Shown in pieces: positions 25,162 through 33,021 of a DNA stretch of 48,162 bases. The stretch's first letter is position 1. Each line of letters opens with the position of its first letter. The DNA comes from RGIG6291 sp964602275 (GTDB lineage Bacteria; Bacillota; Clostridia; TANB77; UBA1234), in assembly GCA_964602275.1 (NCBI GenBank), contig CAZRQF010000002.1:1-48162 (forward strand). Direction: 5' to 3'. The translations under genes and the position numbers were made by a program. Under the pieces are notes generated by a model, which saw only the letters and a list, made by a program, of their open reading frames with translations, did no database searches and was not told the DNA's origin.

Positions 25162-26487
25162 ATGGAAATTAATTTATCGGGGCATTTTACATATAAAAAG
25201 TTAATAAGATTTACAATACCAACAATTGCAATGATGATTTTTACATCTATTTATGGAGTTGTTGATGGTTTATTTATATCAAATATAGTTGGAACTGATG
25301 TTTTTGCGGCAGTTAATTTGATAATGCCTGCAATTATGATTTTGGGTACAATTGGTTTTATGCTTGGAACTGGTGGAAGTGCCATAGTTTCAAAAACATT
25401 GGGCGAAGGCGATAACAAAAAAGCGAACCACTATTTTTCTATGTTTATATATTTGGAGGTTTTGCTAGGTTTTGTCTTTATGATACTTGGATTACGCTAT
25501 ATAGAACCTATTGCAAATTTATTAGGTGCAGATGAAACTATGCTTGAAGATTGTCTTATATATGGAAAAATATTATTATTAGGTATAATTCCATATATAT
25601 TGCAAAACAGTTTTCAATCTTTTATAGTTGTTGCAGAAAAGCCTAAATTTGGGTTAATGGTTACGGTAGCAGCAGGTGTGACTAACATGGTATTAGATTA
25701 CTTTTTCATTCATAAATGGGGCGTTGCAGGTGCAGCTATAGCTACAATAATAAGTCAATTTGTTGGTGCTATTATTCCACTTGTATATTTCTTTAGTAAA
25801 AATGATACACCGCTAAGACTTGGCAAAACAAAATTTGAATTTACACCGATAATTGATGCCTGCATTAATGGCTCGTCAGAAATGGTAACTAATTTGTCTT
25901 TATCTTTAGTAAGCATTTTGTTCAACAAGCAACTTATGGAACTTGCTAAGGCTGATGGCGTATCAGCATATGGTGTAATAATGTATATTGGCTTTTTATT
26001 TGTTGGAACTTATGTTGGATATTCCGTTGGAACTGCACCTATAATTAGCTATCATTATGGAGCTAAAAATAAAGAAGAGGTTAAGAGCTTATTGAAAAAG
26101 AGCGTGAGATTACTAGGAGTGGCTGCATTAGTCATGACATTTTTAGCTGAAATACTTGCAAAACCTCTGGCTAGTATATTTATTCGTGAAAATCCAGAAC
26201 TACTTGAATTTACTGTTAATGCTATAATGCTATATTCTTTATCATACATTATAAGTTGGTTTAATATATTTGCGTCATCGTTCTTTACAGCACTAAACGA
26301 TGGTGTAATTTCGGCGATTATATCGTTTGCACGAACATTGGTATTTCAAGTGATAACAATTCTTTTAATGCCAAGAGCATGGGGAATAGACGGTGTATGG
26401 CTTTCTGTTGCAGTTGCGGAAATTTTAGCATTAGGTATTAGCTTAATTTGCTTTATAGAAAACAAACGAAAATATGAATATGTATAA
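25162..26487 (+). CDS. MATE-family efflux transporter (MepA-like)
   Basis: 441 residues with about 12 membrane helices. The N-terminal IYGVVDGLFISNIVGTDVFAAVNL and the internal repeat of the two-bundle MATE fold are typical, with FMLGTGGSAIVSKTLGEG after the second helix. MATE proteins export cations using a sodium or proton gradient. Given the upstream RNA, guanidinium is the best substrate guess, but this is inference. GGGGGAAAAG at 25149-25158 is the ribosome binding site. Transcribed separately from the serpin-like gene that follows. Confidence 0.9.
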   Translation: MEINLSGHFTYKKLIRFTIPTIAMMIFTSIYGVVDGLFISNIVGTDVFAAVNLIMPAIMILGTIGFMLGTGGSAIVSKTLGEGDNKKANHYFSMFIYLEVLLGFVFMILGLRYIEPIANLLGADETMLEDCLIYGKILLLGIIPYILQNSFQSFIVVAEKPKFGLMVTVAAGVTNMVLDYFFIHKWGVAGAAIATIISQFVGAIIPLVYFFSKNDTPLRLGKTKFEFTPIIDACINGSSEMVTNLSLSLVSILFNKQLMELAKADGVSAYGVIMYIGFLFVGTYVGYSVGTAPIISYHYGAKNKEEVKSLLKKSVRLLGVAALVMTFLAEILAKPLASIFIRENPELLEFTVNAIMLYSLSYIISWFNIFASSFFTALNDGVISAIISFARTLVFQVITILLMPRAWGIDGVWLSVAVAEILALGISLICFIENKRKYEYV

Positions 26488-26551
26488 ATTATTATAAAAT
26501 TTGCAACTTTTTTTACATGATTTTGTCTAATAATGTATGGAGGTTGATTGT

Positions 26552-27628
26552 ATGAAAAATAAAATTTTGCTTAGTGTAAGTATATTGGTAGTATTAGTAA
26601 TATGTATTTTAATAGCGACTAAATACATAGACTTTAATGAAGTTAAGCCTAATGTTAATAATGAAAAAATTAATATTGTCACTTCGCTTGAAGATGTAAT
26701 TGGCGAAAATACAGCATGGTGTGGTACTTTTAATTTGATATGGAACGATTTGAAAAATGATATAGCAAAACAAGATATTAAATTTTCAGAAAATTCTGAT
26801 ATAGTAAATCATCTTAATAAAGGTACATTTACAACGGAGGAATTATCTGAGGATAGTTATTATAAAAAGTATGGTACACCAACTTTGGAGTTGAAAGCAG
26901 AAATTGAAAAAGCAATAAAAGATAAATTTAACGAAAAAAGTGATATATTAGATAGCTTTGATTGGAATAACCATACAGCAAATGATTATTTTTTATATGC
27001 TATGCTAAAAAAGGAGTTTAAGTTTCCAAAAGTTTTTAGCAAGTTAGAAGATGGCACTTTTGAAAATTACGATAATGTAAAATATTTTGGAATTGATAAT
27101 AAAACTAAAAATGAAGTTGGAAAACAAATAAAAGTGCTTTATTATAACTCGGAAAATGATTTTGCACTAAAATTAACTACAAAAGGAAATGATGAGGTAA
27201 TAGTATCTGTTGGAAATAAAGAAGATAACTTTTTAGACATTTATAATAGTATTATGGATAAAAGCGAGAACTATAAAGGCTCTAAAAGCTTTGGAGATAG
27301 AGATACTTTCAAAATGCCTTATATAACTTTTGATTTAAAAGAAAACATAACGGAAGTTGAAGGAAAACCATTTTATTTTGCAAATGGTGATGAATATGTG
27401 ATTGATACTGCTTTGCAAACGATACAATTTGAACTAAATGAAAAAGGTGGAAAGATAAAAAGTGAAGCAGGTATGATGCTTACAGAAAGTGCAATGCCAA
27501 TAGAAGAAGAACCAAGAAGCTTTGATGTTGATCAAGCGTTTACAATATTTTTAATTGAGGAAGATGCAAACTTGCCATATTTTGCTGCTAAGATATCAGA
27601 TATATCATCGGTGCAAGCCGAGCTTTAA
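26552..27628 (+). CDS. Membrane-anchored serpin-like protein
   Basis: 358 residues from ATG 26552 (GGAGG at 26539-26543; the ATG at 26537 overlaps this site). One N-terminal membrane helix (about 4-22) anchors an extracellular domain. The C-terminal part reads like a serpin: ELNEKGGKIKSEA at the hinge, then ESAMP and SFDVDQAFTIFLIEEDA before the end. The hinge lacks the small-residue run (Thr, then Ala-rich) of inhibitory serpins and has Ile, Lys, Ser and Glu instead, so it may be non-inhibitory. TAWCGTFNLIWNDLK near residue 50 fits the first serpin helix. The assignment is by remote resemblance only. Confidence 0.55.
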   Translation: MKNKILLSVSILVVLVICILIATKYIDFNEVKPNVNNEKINIVTSLEDVIGENTAWCGTFNLIWNDLKNDIAKQDIKFSENSDIVNHLNKGTFTTEELSEDSYYKKYGTPTLELKAEIEKAIKDKFNEKSDILDSFDWNNHTANDYFLYAMLKKEFKFPKVFSKLEDGTFENYDNVKYFGIDNKTKNEVGKQIKVLYYNSENDFALKLTTKGNDEVIVSVGNKEDNFLDIYNSIMDKSENYKGSKSFGDRDTFKMPYITFDLKENITEVEGKPFYFANGDEYVIDTALQTIQFELNEKGGKIKSEAGMMLTESAMPIEEEPRSFDVDQAFTIFLIEEDANLPYFAAKISDISSVQAEL

Positions 27629-27662
27629 AGTAGGTTAATTATAAATTTTGAAAACAATAAAA

Positions 27663-27697
27663 ATGCTATGTAACAATTTGTTATATAGTATTTTTTT
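27663..27697 (+). terminator. Terminator after the serpin-like gene
   Basis: The arm 27663-27674 pairs with 27680-27691 (one mismatch, AATTT loop), then a run of Ts. Confidence 0.75.
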
Positions 27698-27743
27698 ATT
27701 TTCATTAAGCAATAAGAAAGTTTTGTAAGCTATATTGTATACC

Positions 27744-27772
27744 TTGTTTTTTTTAGGAAAAAATGTTATAAA
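27744..27772 (+). promoter_or_regulatory. Apparent original uvrB promoter
   Basis: TTGTTT (27744-27749), 17 bp, TATAAA (27767-27772), followed by AGAGGGGAG (27783-27791) and the 7-codon uvrB remnant. It is now separated from uvrB by about 1.4 kb. Confidence 0.5.
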
Positions 27773-27795
27773 TATATATTAAAGAGGGGAGAAAG

Positions 27796-27819
27796 ATGTT
27801 TAAATTACACTCAAATTAA
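27796..27819 (+). repeat. Duplicated first seven codons of uvrB, now a mini-ORF
   Basis: The 22 nt at 27796-27817 match the start of uvrB at 29270-29291 with one synonymous difference (TTA against CTA). Both encode MFKLHSN; here a TAA stop follows at once. With a good ribosome binding site and a promoter upstream it is a potentially translated remnant of the original uvrB start. Confidence 0.8.
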
Positions 27820-27832
27820 TTAATAAAGAATA

Positions 27833-27871
27833 TATTCCGAAAAAACTGAAAAAAATTGACTTTTCGGAATA
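27833..27871. promoter_or_regulatory. Inverted repeat (operator candidate) at the second DUF4143 promoter
   Basis: A perfect 11-bp repeat: TATTCCGAAAA (27833-27843) and TTTTCGGAATA (27861-27871). The right arm begins in the last base of the -35 box and runs into the spacer, so a bound protein would block the promoter at 27856-27884. Confidence 0.55.
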
Positions 27872-27884
27872 GAAGAATTATAAT
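27856..27884 (+). promoter_or_regulatory. SigA-type promoter of the second DUF4143 ATPase
   Basis: TTGACT (27856-27861), 17 bp, TATAAT (27879-27884). Confidence 0.75.
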
Positions 27885-27944
27885 TATAGAAAAAATTCTG
27901 CCAATATACATCTAAATTTAAATACGAAAGGAATGAGTTCGGAT

Positions 27945-29138
27945 ATGAAATTAATAAAAAGAGAGGAGTATTTAAATAAGTTAATAAATGTTATAGGTAC
28001 ACCGGATATTAAAGTTATAACTGGTGTAAGGCGTAGTGGAAAATCAAAGTTGTTGGAAGAATTCAAAAAGTATATAAAACAAACAGATGAAATGAGTAAT
28101 ATAATTCATATTAATTATAATTTGCCCAAATTTGAAAAAATTAAAACATATGATGCATTGGTAGCATATGTAGAAAATAATTTTAAAGATGATATGAATA
28201 ACTATTTATTAATAGATGAAATTCAAATGTGTGATGATTTTGAAAAAGTGATAAACGGTTTTCATGCAGAGGAAAAGTTTGATATTTATATAACTGGTTC
28301 AAATGCATTTTTGATGAGTAGTGACTTGGCTACACTATTTACAGGAAGGACTTTTAAAATTGAAGTATATCCATTTTCATTTAAAGAGTATTTGGAATAT
28401 TACAAATATAAAGACATTCAAGAGGCGTTTGATAATTATGTGAAAGAAGGAGGAATGTCTGGTTCGTATTTGTATAAGACACAAGAAGAAAAATATCAGT
28501 ATATAAAAGAAGTATTTAATACATTGGTTATAAGAGATATCAAACAAAAATATAAAATACGAAATACAGATATAATTCAAAATCTTACCGACTATTTAAT
28601 GGATAATATTTCTAATTTAACTTCTGCAAATAGCATAACAAAAGTTTTAAATACTAATAATGTAAGTATAACCGATAAAACAATTAATAATTATATTGAA
28701 TATTTATGCAATGCTTTTGCTTTTTATAAAATAAAAAGATTTGATATAAAAGGTAAGAAATATCTTAGCACACAAAATAAATATTATTTAGCTGATCATG
28801 CATTTAGGTATGCAATGATTGGGACAAATAACATGGATTATGGAAGAGTATATGAAAATATTGTAGCAATTGAATTATTAAGACGAGGTTATGAGGTTTA
28901 TATAGGAACATTATACCAAAAAGAAATAGATTTTGTAGCTAAAAAACAAGGCAAGCAAATTTATATACAGGTTTCAGATGATATTAGCAATGAGAAAACA
29001 TTTAAAAGAGAAGTAGAATCTTTGCTAAAAATTCAAGACGCTTATCCTAAAATGATAATTGCTAGAACGAAACATGAAACATATCAGTATGAAGGTATTG
29101 AAATAGTAGATATTGCTAGTTGGTTGGGCGAAAAATAA
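27945..29138 (+). CDS. AAA+ ATPase with DUF4143 domain, inserted before uvrB
   Basis: 397 residues from ATG 27945; the ATG at 27933 abuts the AAAGGA site (27927-27932), and the start used here aligns with the paralogue. Walker A GVRRSGKSK, Walker B LLIDEIQM, then YITGSNAFLMSSDLATLFTG and the C-terminal EIDFVAK nuclease-like motif. It is a clear paralogue of the gene at 3247-4434, sharing the LATL(L/F)TGR and FDIKGK(Q/K)YL blocks. It sits between an orphaned uvrB start and the uvrB body, with its own promoter and a possible operator. It is AT-rich like its surroundings, so recent transfer is not shown by composition. Role of the family unsettled. Confidence 0.87.
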   Translation: MKLIKREEYLNKLINVIGTPDIKVITGVRRSGKSKLLEEFKKYIKQTDEMSNIIHINYNLPKFEKIKTYDALVAYVENNFKDDMNNYLLIDEIQMCDDFEKVINGFHAEEKFDIYITGSNAFLMSSDLATLFTGRTFKIEVYPFSFKEYLEYYKYKDIQEAFDNYVKEGGMSGSYLYKTQEEKYQYIKEVFNTLVIRDIKQKYKIRNTDIIQNLTDYLMDNISNLTSANSITKVLNTNNVSITDKTINNYIEYLCNAFAFYKIKRFDIKGKKYLSTQNKYYLADHAFRYAMIGTNNMDYGRVYENIVAIELLRRGYEVYIGTLYQKEIDFVAKKQGKQIYIQVSDDISNEKTFKREVESLLKIQDAYPKMIIARTKHETYQYEGIEIVDIASWLGEK

Positions 29139-29269
29139 TTTATAAAAACTTTATACTATTAATATCAAGAAAAGAAGTAGTATGTAATGTTAAAGTTAAA
29201 ACAGTAACGAATTTGGGAACGAATTGATGGTTAGATGTAATCATAAAAAATAAGTAAGGAAGTGAAAAA

Positions 29270-31218
29270 ATGTTTAAACTACACTCAAATTTTGAGCCGA
29301 CTGGTGATCAGCCAGAGGCAATAAAGTCTTTAGTAGATGGAATTGAAAAAGGCGAAAAATATCAGACTTTACTTGGAGTTACAGGTTCTCGGGAAAACTT
29401 TTACGATGGCTAATGTTATTGCTAAAGTTAATAAGCCAACGCTTATCCTTGCTCACAATAAAACTTTAGCTCGGACAGTTATATTCGGAGTTCAAGGAGT
29501 TCTTCCCAGAGAACGCAGTTGAGTATTTTGTATCTTACTATGATTACTATCAACCAGAAGCATATATGCCACAAACGGATACTTATATAGAAAAAGATTC
29601 TGCTGTTAATGAAGAGATTGATAAGCTAAGGCACTCTGCAACAGCTTCGCTTTTTGAGCGAAAAGATGTTATAATTGTTGCGAGCGTTTCGTGTATATAC
29701 GGCTTAGGCGACCCTGAAGATTATAGTGGACTTACTCTTTCTTTAAGGCCAGGAATGCAAATAGAAAGAGATATGCTTTTAAGAGAGCTTATCGAAAGGC
29801 AATATGATAGAAACGAAATGGAGTTCAAACGAGGCAAGTTTAGAGTGAGAGGAGATGTTGTTGAAGTTTATCCATCTAATGAATCTGAAAAGGCACTTAG
29901 GATAGAGTTTTTTGGAGATGAGATAGATAAAATCACAGAAATAAACCCTCTAACAGGACATAAGATAGCTCTTAGAAACCATGTTTTGATTTTTCCTAAT
30001 TCGCATTATGCAACTTCTAAAGAGAAAATGAAAAAAGCTATTGTCACTATTGAGGAAGAACTTGAAGAACGCATTAAGTACTTTACTGATAATAAGAAGT
30101 TGATTGAGGCACAAAGAATTGAACAGCGTACAAATTTTGATATTGAAATGATGCAAGAAACAGGTTTTTGTCAAGGCATAGAAAATTATTCTAGGCATAT
30201 AAGTGGTAGAAAAGCGGGAAGTGCACCATATACTTTGATTGATTATTTCCCTGACGATTTTCTTTTGATGATTGACGAATCACATGTTACAATTCCACAA
30301 GTGAGAGCTATGTATAATGGCGATAGAGCAAGAAAAGATAGTTTGGTTGAATATGGTTTCCGTCTTCCGTCTGCGTATGATAATAGACCGTTAAAGTTTG
30401 AAGAATGGGAAGACAGAATTAATCAAGTTGTTTTTGTTAGTGCAACACCTGCCGACTACGAAGAAAAGCATACTCAAAATGTTGTTGAGCAAATTATTCG
30501 TCCAACTGGTTTGCTTGACCCTAAAATAGAAGTAAAGCCTATTGAAAATCAAATTGATGATTTAATTGAGCAAATACACTTAGTGACTGAAACTAATGAA
30601 AGAGTATTAGTTACTACCCTAACTAAGAAAATGGCGGAAGATTTAACTAGCTATTTAAAAGAAGCAGGAATAAAAGTAACTTATATGCACTCAGATATTG
30701 ATACATTAGAAAGAATGAAAATTTTAAAAGAGTTACGCCAAGGTAAGTATGATGTACTAGTTGGAATAAATCTTCTAAGAGAAGGCTTAGACTTGCCTGA
30801 AGTTGCATTAGTTGCAATTCTCGATGCTGATAAAGAAGGCTTTTTGCGTAGTGAGCGTTCACTAATCCAAACTATTGGTAGAGCTGCTAGAAATGCTAAT
30901 GGAAGGGTTATAATGTATGCCGATGAGCTTACTGAATCTATGGAAAAAGCAATTACGGAAACTAATAGAAGACGAAAAATTCAAATGCAGTATAATGAAG
31001 AACATGGCATTGTGCCTAAGACCATTATAAAAGATATTAGGGATGATATTAAGGCAACATTTGAAGAAAGTGAAGCTGAAGAGTATATTGCCGAAGGAAA
31101 AGACATAAGTAAAATAATAGACGAACTAACTACCAAGATGTTAAGCTATGCTGAAAAAATGGAATTTGAAAAGGCGGCTGAGATTAGAGATAAAATAAAA
31201 GAATTAGAAAATTTATAG
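29270..31218 (+). pseudogene. uvrB: uvrB, excinuclease subunit B, broken by two +1 frameshifts
   Basis: Encodes UvrB, the damage-verifying helicase-like subunit of nucleotide excision repair. It starts MFKLHSNFEPTGDQPEAIKS at 29270 (AAGGAAG at 29256-29262). An extra C at 29400 breaks the Walker A region (TGS|GKT), and an extra C at 29472 breaks the frame again after HNKTLA. The remaining reading frame from there is intact to 31218 and includes YYDYYQPEAY, the beta-hairpin region, ATPADYE, GRAARN and the C-terminal UVR motif. The body shows no further damage. Either the gene is newly inactivated or both indels are sequence errors. Both extra Cs turn CTGG into CTCGG. Confidence 0.88.
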
Positions 31219-31230
31219 GAGAGGTGTAAT

Positions 31231-31605
31231 ATGGAATATAATATGAACAATGAAAATAATAAAAGGTTTAGACCATATAATTATAGGGAGAATTTGATAA
31301 GAGAAGAAAGTCGTATTAGAAAAAATAGAAAACAATTAATTTTTTCTGCTGAACATTTAATGCTAATAAATGAGAAAGCACAAGAATATGGATTTAACGA
31401 GTTTAGCGGGTATATAAGATTTTGCATAGAGAATAAGGAAATTACTAAAGCTGACCTTGAAAAATATGAGTGCAAGAGAATTGCAGATAAAAAGAGAAAA
31501 CAGGTTTGTTTTAGCGATGAAGAAATTGCAACTATGGAAAGCATTATGAAAGACTTAGACTGCGATAACTTTAATCTTTATATAAGAACCATAGCGTTAA
31601 AGTAG
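31231..31605 (+). CDS. Small protein with two ribbon-helix-helix-like repeats
   Basis: 124 residues. Two similar segments of about 35 residues occur at 33-68 and 88-124: RKQLIFSAEH...FSGYIRF and RKQVCFSDEE...FNLYIRT. Each has the strand-helix-helix look of RHH DNA-binding or MobC-like relaxosome proteins. A basic N-terminal tail precedes them. A tandem RHH monomer would resemble a pre-formed dimer. It starts 12 nt after uvrB with AGGAGAGGTG, so it is co-transcribed. Function and target unknown. Confidence 0.65.
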   Translation: MEYNMNNENNKRFRPYNYRENLIREESRIRKNRKQLIFSAEHLMLINEKAQEYGFNEFSGYIRFCIENKEITKADLEKYECKRIADKKRKQVCFSDEEIATMESIMKDLDCDNFNLYIRTIALK

Positions 31606-31703
31606 ATAAATTTTATAATAACTTTAATAGAAGCCTCATAATATTTAGTAATTGAAAAATATTTTGAAAATACATTTTATATATTGCGTAGGAGTGAAAA
31701 AAG

Positions 31704-32264
31704 TTGGGAATATTAGAGATAATATTAATAGCAATTGGATTGGCTATGGATGCTTTTGCTGTATCAATATGTAAAGGACTATCCATGAAAAAAATGGATT
31801 GGAAAAAAGCTTTAATTATTGCAGGATACTTTGGGGTATTTCAAGGTTTAATGCCAGTTGTGGGATATTTTTTAGGAACAAACTTTGAAAGCTTGGTAAC
31901 GAAAATAGACCATTGGATAGCCTTTGGATTACTAGCGTTTATTGGTATAAATATGTTAAAAGAAGCGTTTAGTAAAGAAACAGAAAGTTATAATGATGAT
32001 GTGGATTTTAAAACAATGATAATTTTAGCCATAGCGACAAGTATTGATGCTTTGGCTATTGGAATAACTTTTGCTTTTTTAAGAACTAATATATTGTTAG
32101 CTGCTTTGATAATTGCAAGTATTACATTTGTAATAAGTATTGCAGGCGTTAAAATAGGTAATAAGTTTGGGTGCAAATATGAGAAAAAAGCAGAGATAAT
32201 AGGAGGACTAATTTTGATTTGCATAGGCGTAAAAATTTTATTAGAGCATTTGCAAATTTTATAG
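31704..32264 (+). CDS. mntP: Manganese efflux pump MntP
   Basis: 186 residues with six membrane helices in two repeats. The conserved acidic motifs are both present: AMDAFAVSICKGL (about 14-26) and TSIDALAIGITFA (about 112-124). MntP exports Mn(II). The start is TTG at 31704, with GGAGTG at 31691-31696 and no competing ATG. The 98-nt gap before it is AT-rich, and I see no yybP-ykoY manganese riboswitch there. A terminator follows. Confidence 0.93.
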   Translation: MGILEIILIAIGLAMDAFAVSICKGLSMKKMDWKKALIIAGYFGVFQGLMPVVGYFLGTNFESLVTKIDHWIAFGLLAFIGINMLKEAFSKETESYNDDVDFKTMIILAIATSIDALAIGITFAFLRTNILLAALIIASITFVISIAGVKIGNKFGCKYEKKAEIIGGLILICIGVKILLEHLQIL

Positions 32265-32288
32265 AAGTGCCGTTCATAAAGTTTATTA

Positions 32289-32324
32289 AAATGATATTAA
32301 GTTTAGGTTAATATCATTTTTTTA
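32289..32324 (+). terminator. Terminator after mntP
   Basis: AAATGATATTAA (32289-32300) pairs with TTAATATCATTT (32308-32319), then Ts. Confidence 0.85.
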
Positions 32325-32329
32325 TGTGA

Positions 32330-32353
32330 AATAATGAATTGCAATTCACTATT
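32330..32353. promoter_or_regulatory. TetR operator site 1
   Basis: AATAATGAA (32330-32338) and TTCACTATT (32345-32353) around TTGCAA; the core GAATTGCAATTC is a perfect palindrome. It overlaps the -35 box at 32352-32357. Confidence 0.65.
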
Positions 32354-32380
32354 GACATATTGTAGAAAATAGAGTAATAT
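32352..32380 (+). promoter_or_regulatory. Promoter of the TetR-MMPL operon
   Basis: TTGACA (32352-32357), 17 bp, TAATAT (32375-32380), bracketed by the two operator sites. Confidence 0.8.
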
Positions 32381-32383
32381 ATT

Positions 32384-32407
32384 AATAATGAATTAGAGTT
32401 CATTATT
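32384..32407. promoter_or_regulatory. TetR operator site 2
   Basis: A perfect 9-bp repeat AATAATGAA (32384-32392) and TTCATTATT (32399-32407), spacer TTAGAG. It has the same half-site as site 1, with centres 54 bp apart, and covers the expected transcription start. Confidence 0.7.
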
Positions 32408-32424
32408 TGTTCAGGAGGGATATA

Positions 32425-33021
32425 ATGCAAAAGTTAAAAGATGAAATAAAAGAGAAGATTATTGAAGTTGGCAAGCGTAGATTTAAAAAAGAAGGGTATG
32501 AAAATACTTCTATGAAAGATATTGCGGCCGATGTAGGAATTAGTACGGGAAATATTTATAGGTATTTTCTTACTAAAAAACATTTGTTAAATGAAATTTT
32601 AAAAGAGATAGAGTGCGAAATTGAAAAATTCTTTAAAGAAATTCCTTCAAATTATAAAGAGCTTAAAATGCATGAAGTTTTTGATTTGATAATTGAGATG
32701 GCGGTAGAAATGTCTAAAAACAAAAAGGATGCATTAAAAGTGATGTTTAAATGCGAAAATGAAAGTTTGTTTTTGGAGTTTAAATCAAAGATATTAAAAA
32801 TGTTGGTTGATAAAATTGTAGAAATTGTAGAAAGCATGAAGACTGGGGAGATTGATATAACGCTTTGTGAAGCTATGGCACGCTCGCAGTTTGAGGGTTT
32901 TAGTTTCATTGTAAAATCAAACATTGATGAACCAGAACTACTAAAGAAAAACCTTATAATATATGAAAAACTAATGATAGAAAATTTGGACGAAAGAGTT
33001 ATGGAAGTGATTAATAATTAA
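32425..33021 (+). CDS. TetR-family transcriptional repressor
   Basis: 198 residues from ATG 32425 (AGGAGGG at 32413-32419). The N-terminal helix-turn-helix is typical of TetR: GYENTSMKDIAADVGISTGNIYRYFLTKKHLL (helix 2 to 4). The C-terminal ligand domain is mostly helical and too divergent to name an inducer. Two matching operators lie over its own promoter, so it most likely represses itself and the three following genes. It overlaps the MMPL start codon by 1 nt. Confidence 0.9.
   Translation: MQKLKDEIKEKIIEVGKRRFKKEGYENTSMKDIAADVGISTGNIYRYFLTKKHLLNEILKEIECEIEKFFKEIPSNYKELKMHEVFDLIIEMAVEMSKNKKDALKVMFKCENESLFLEFKSKILKMLVDKIVEIVESMKTGEIDITLCEAMARSQFEGFSFIVKSNIDEPELLKKNLIIYEKLMIENLDERVMEVINN

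Noticed and set aside
29139..29269. LexA/DinR operator upstream of uvrB
   Set aside because: GAACGAATTGATGG near 29218 looks similar at first, but the second half-site GTTCG is missing.
29337..29522. A separate small protein of 61 residues
   Set aside because: It is the middle piece of uvrB between the two frameshifts (GKTFTMANVIAKVNKPTL...).
31606..31703. yybP-ykoY manganese riboswitch before mntP
   Set aside because: The gap is only 98 nt, AT-rich, without the GGGGAGUA-type core or a terminator.
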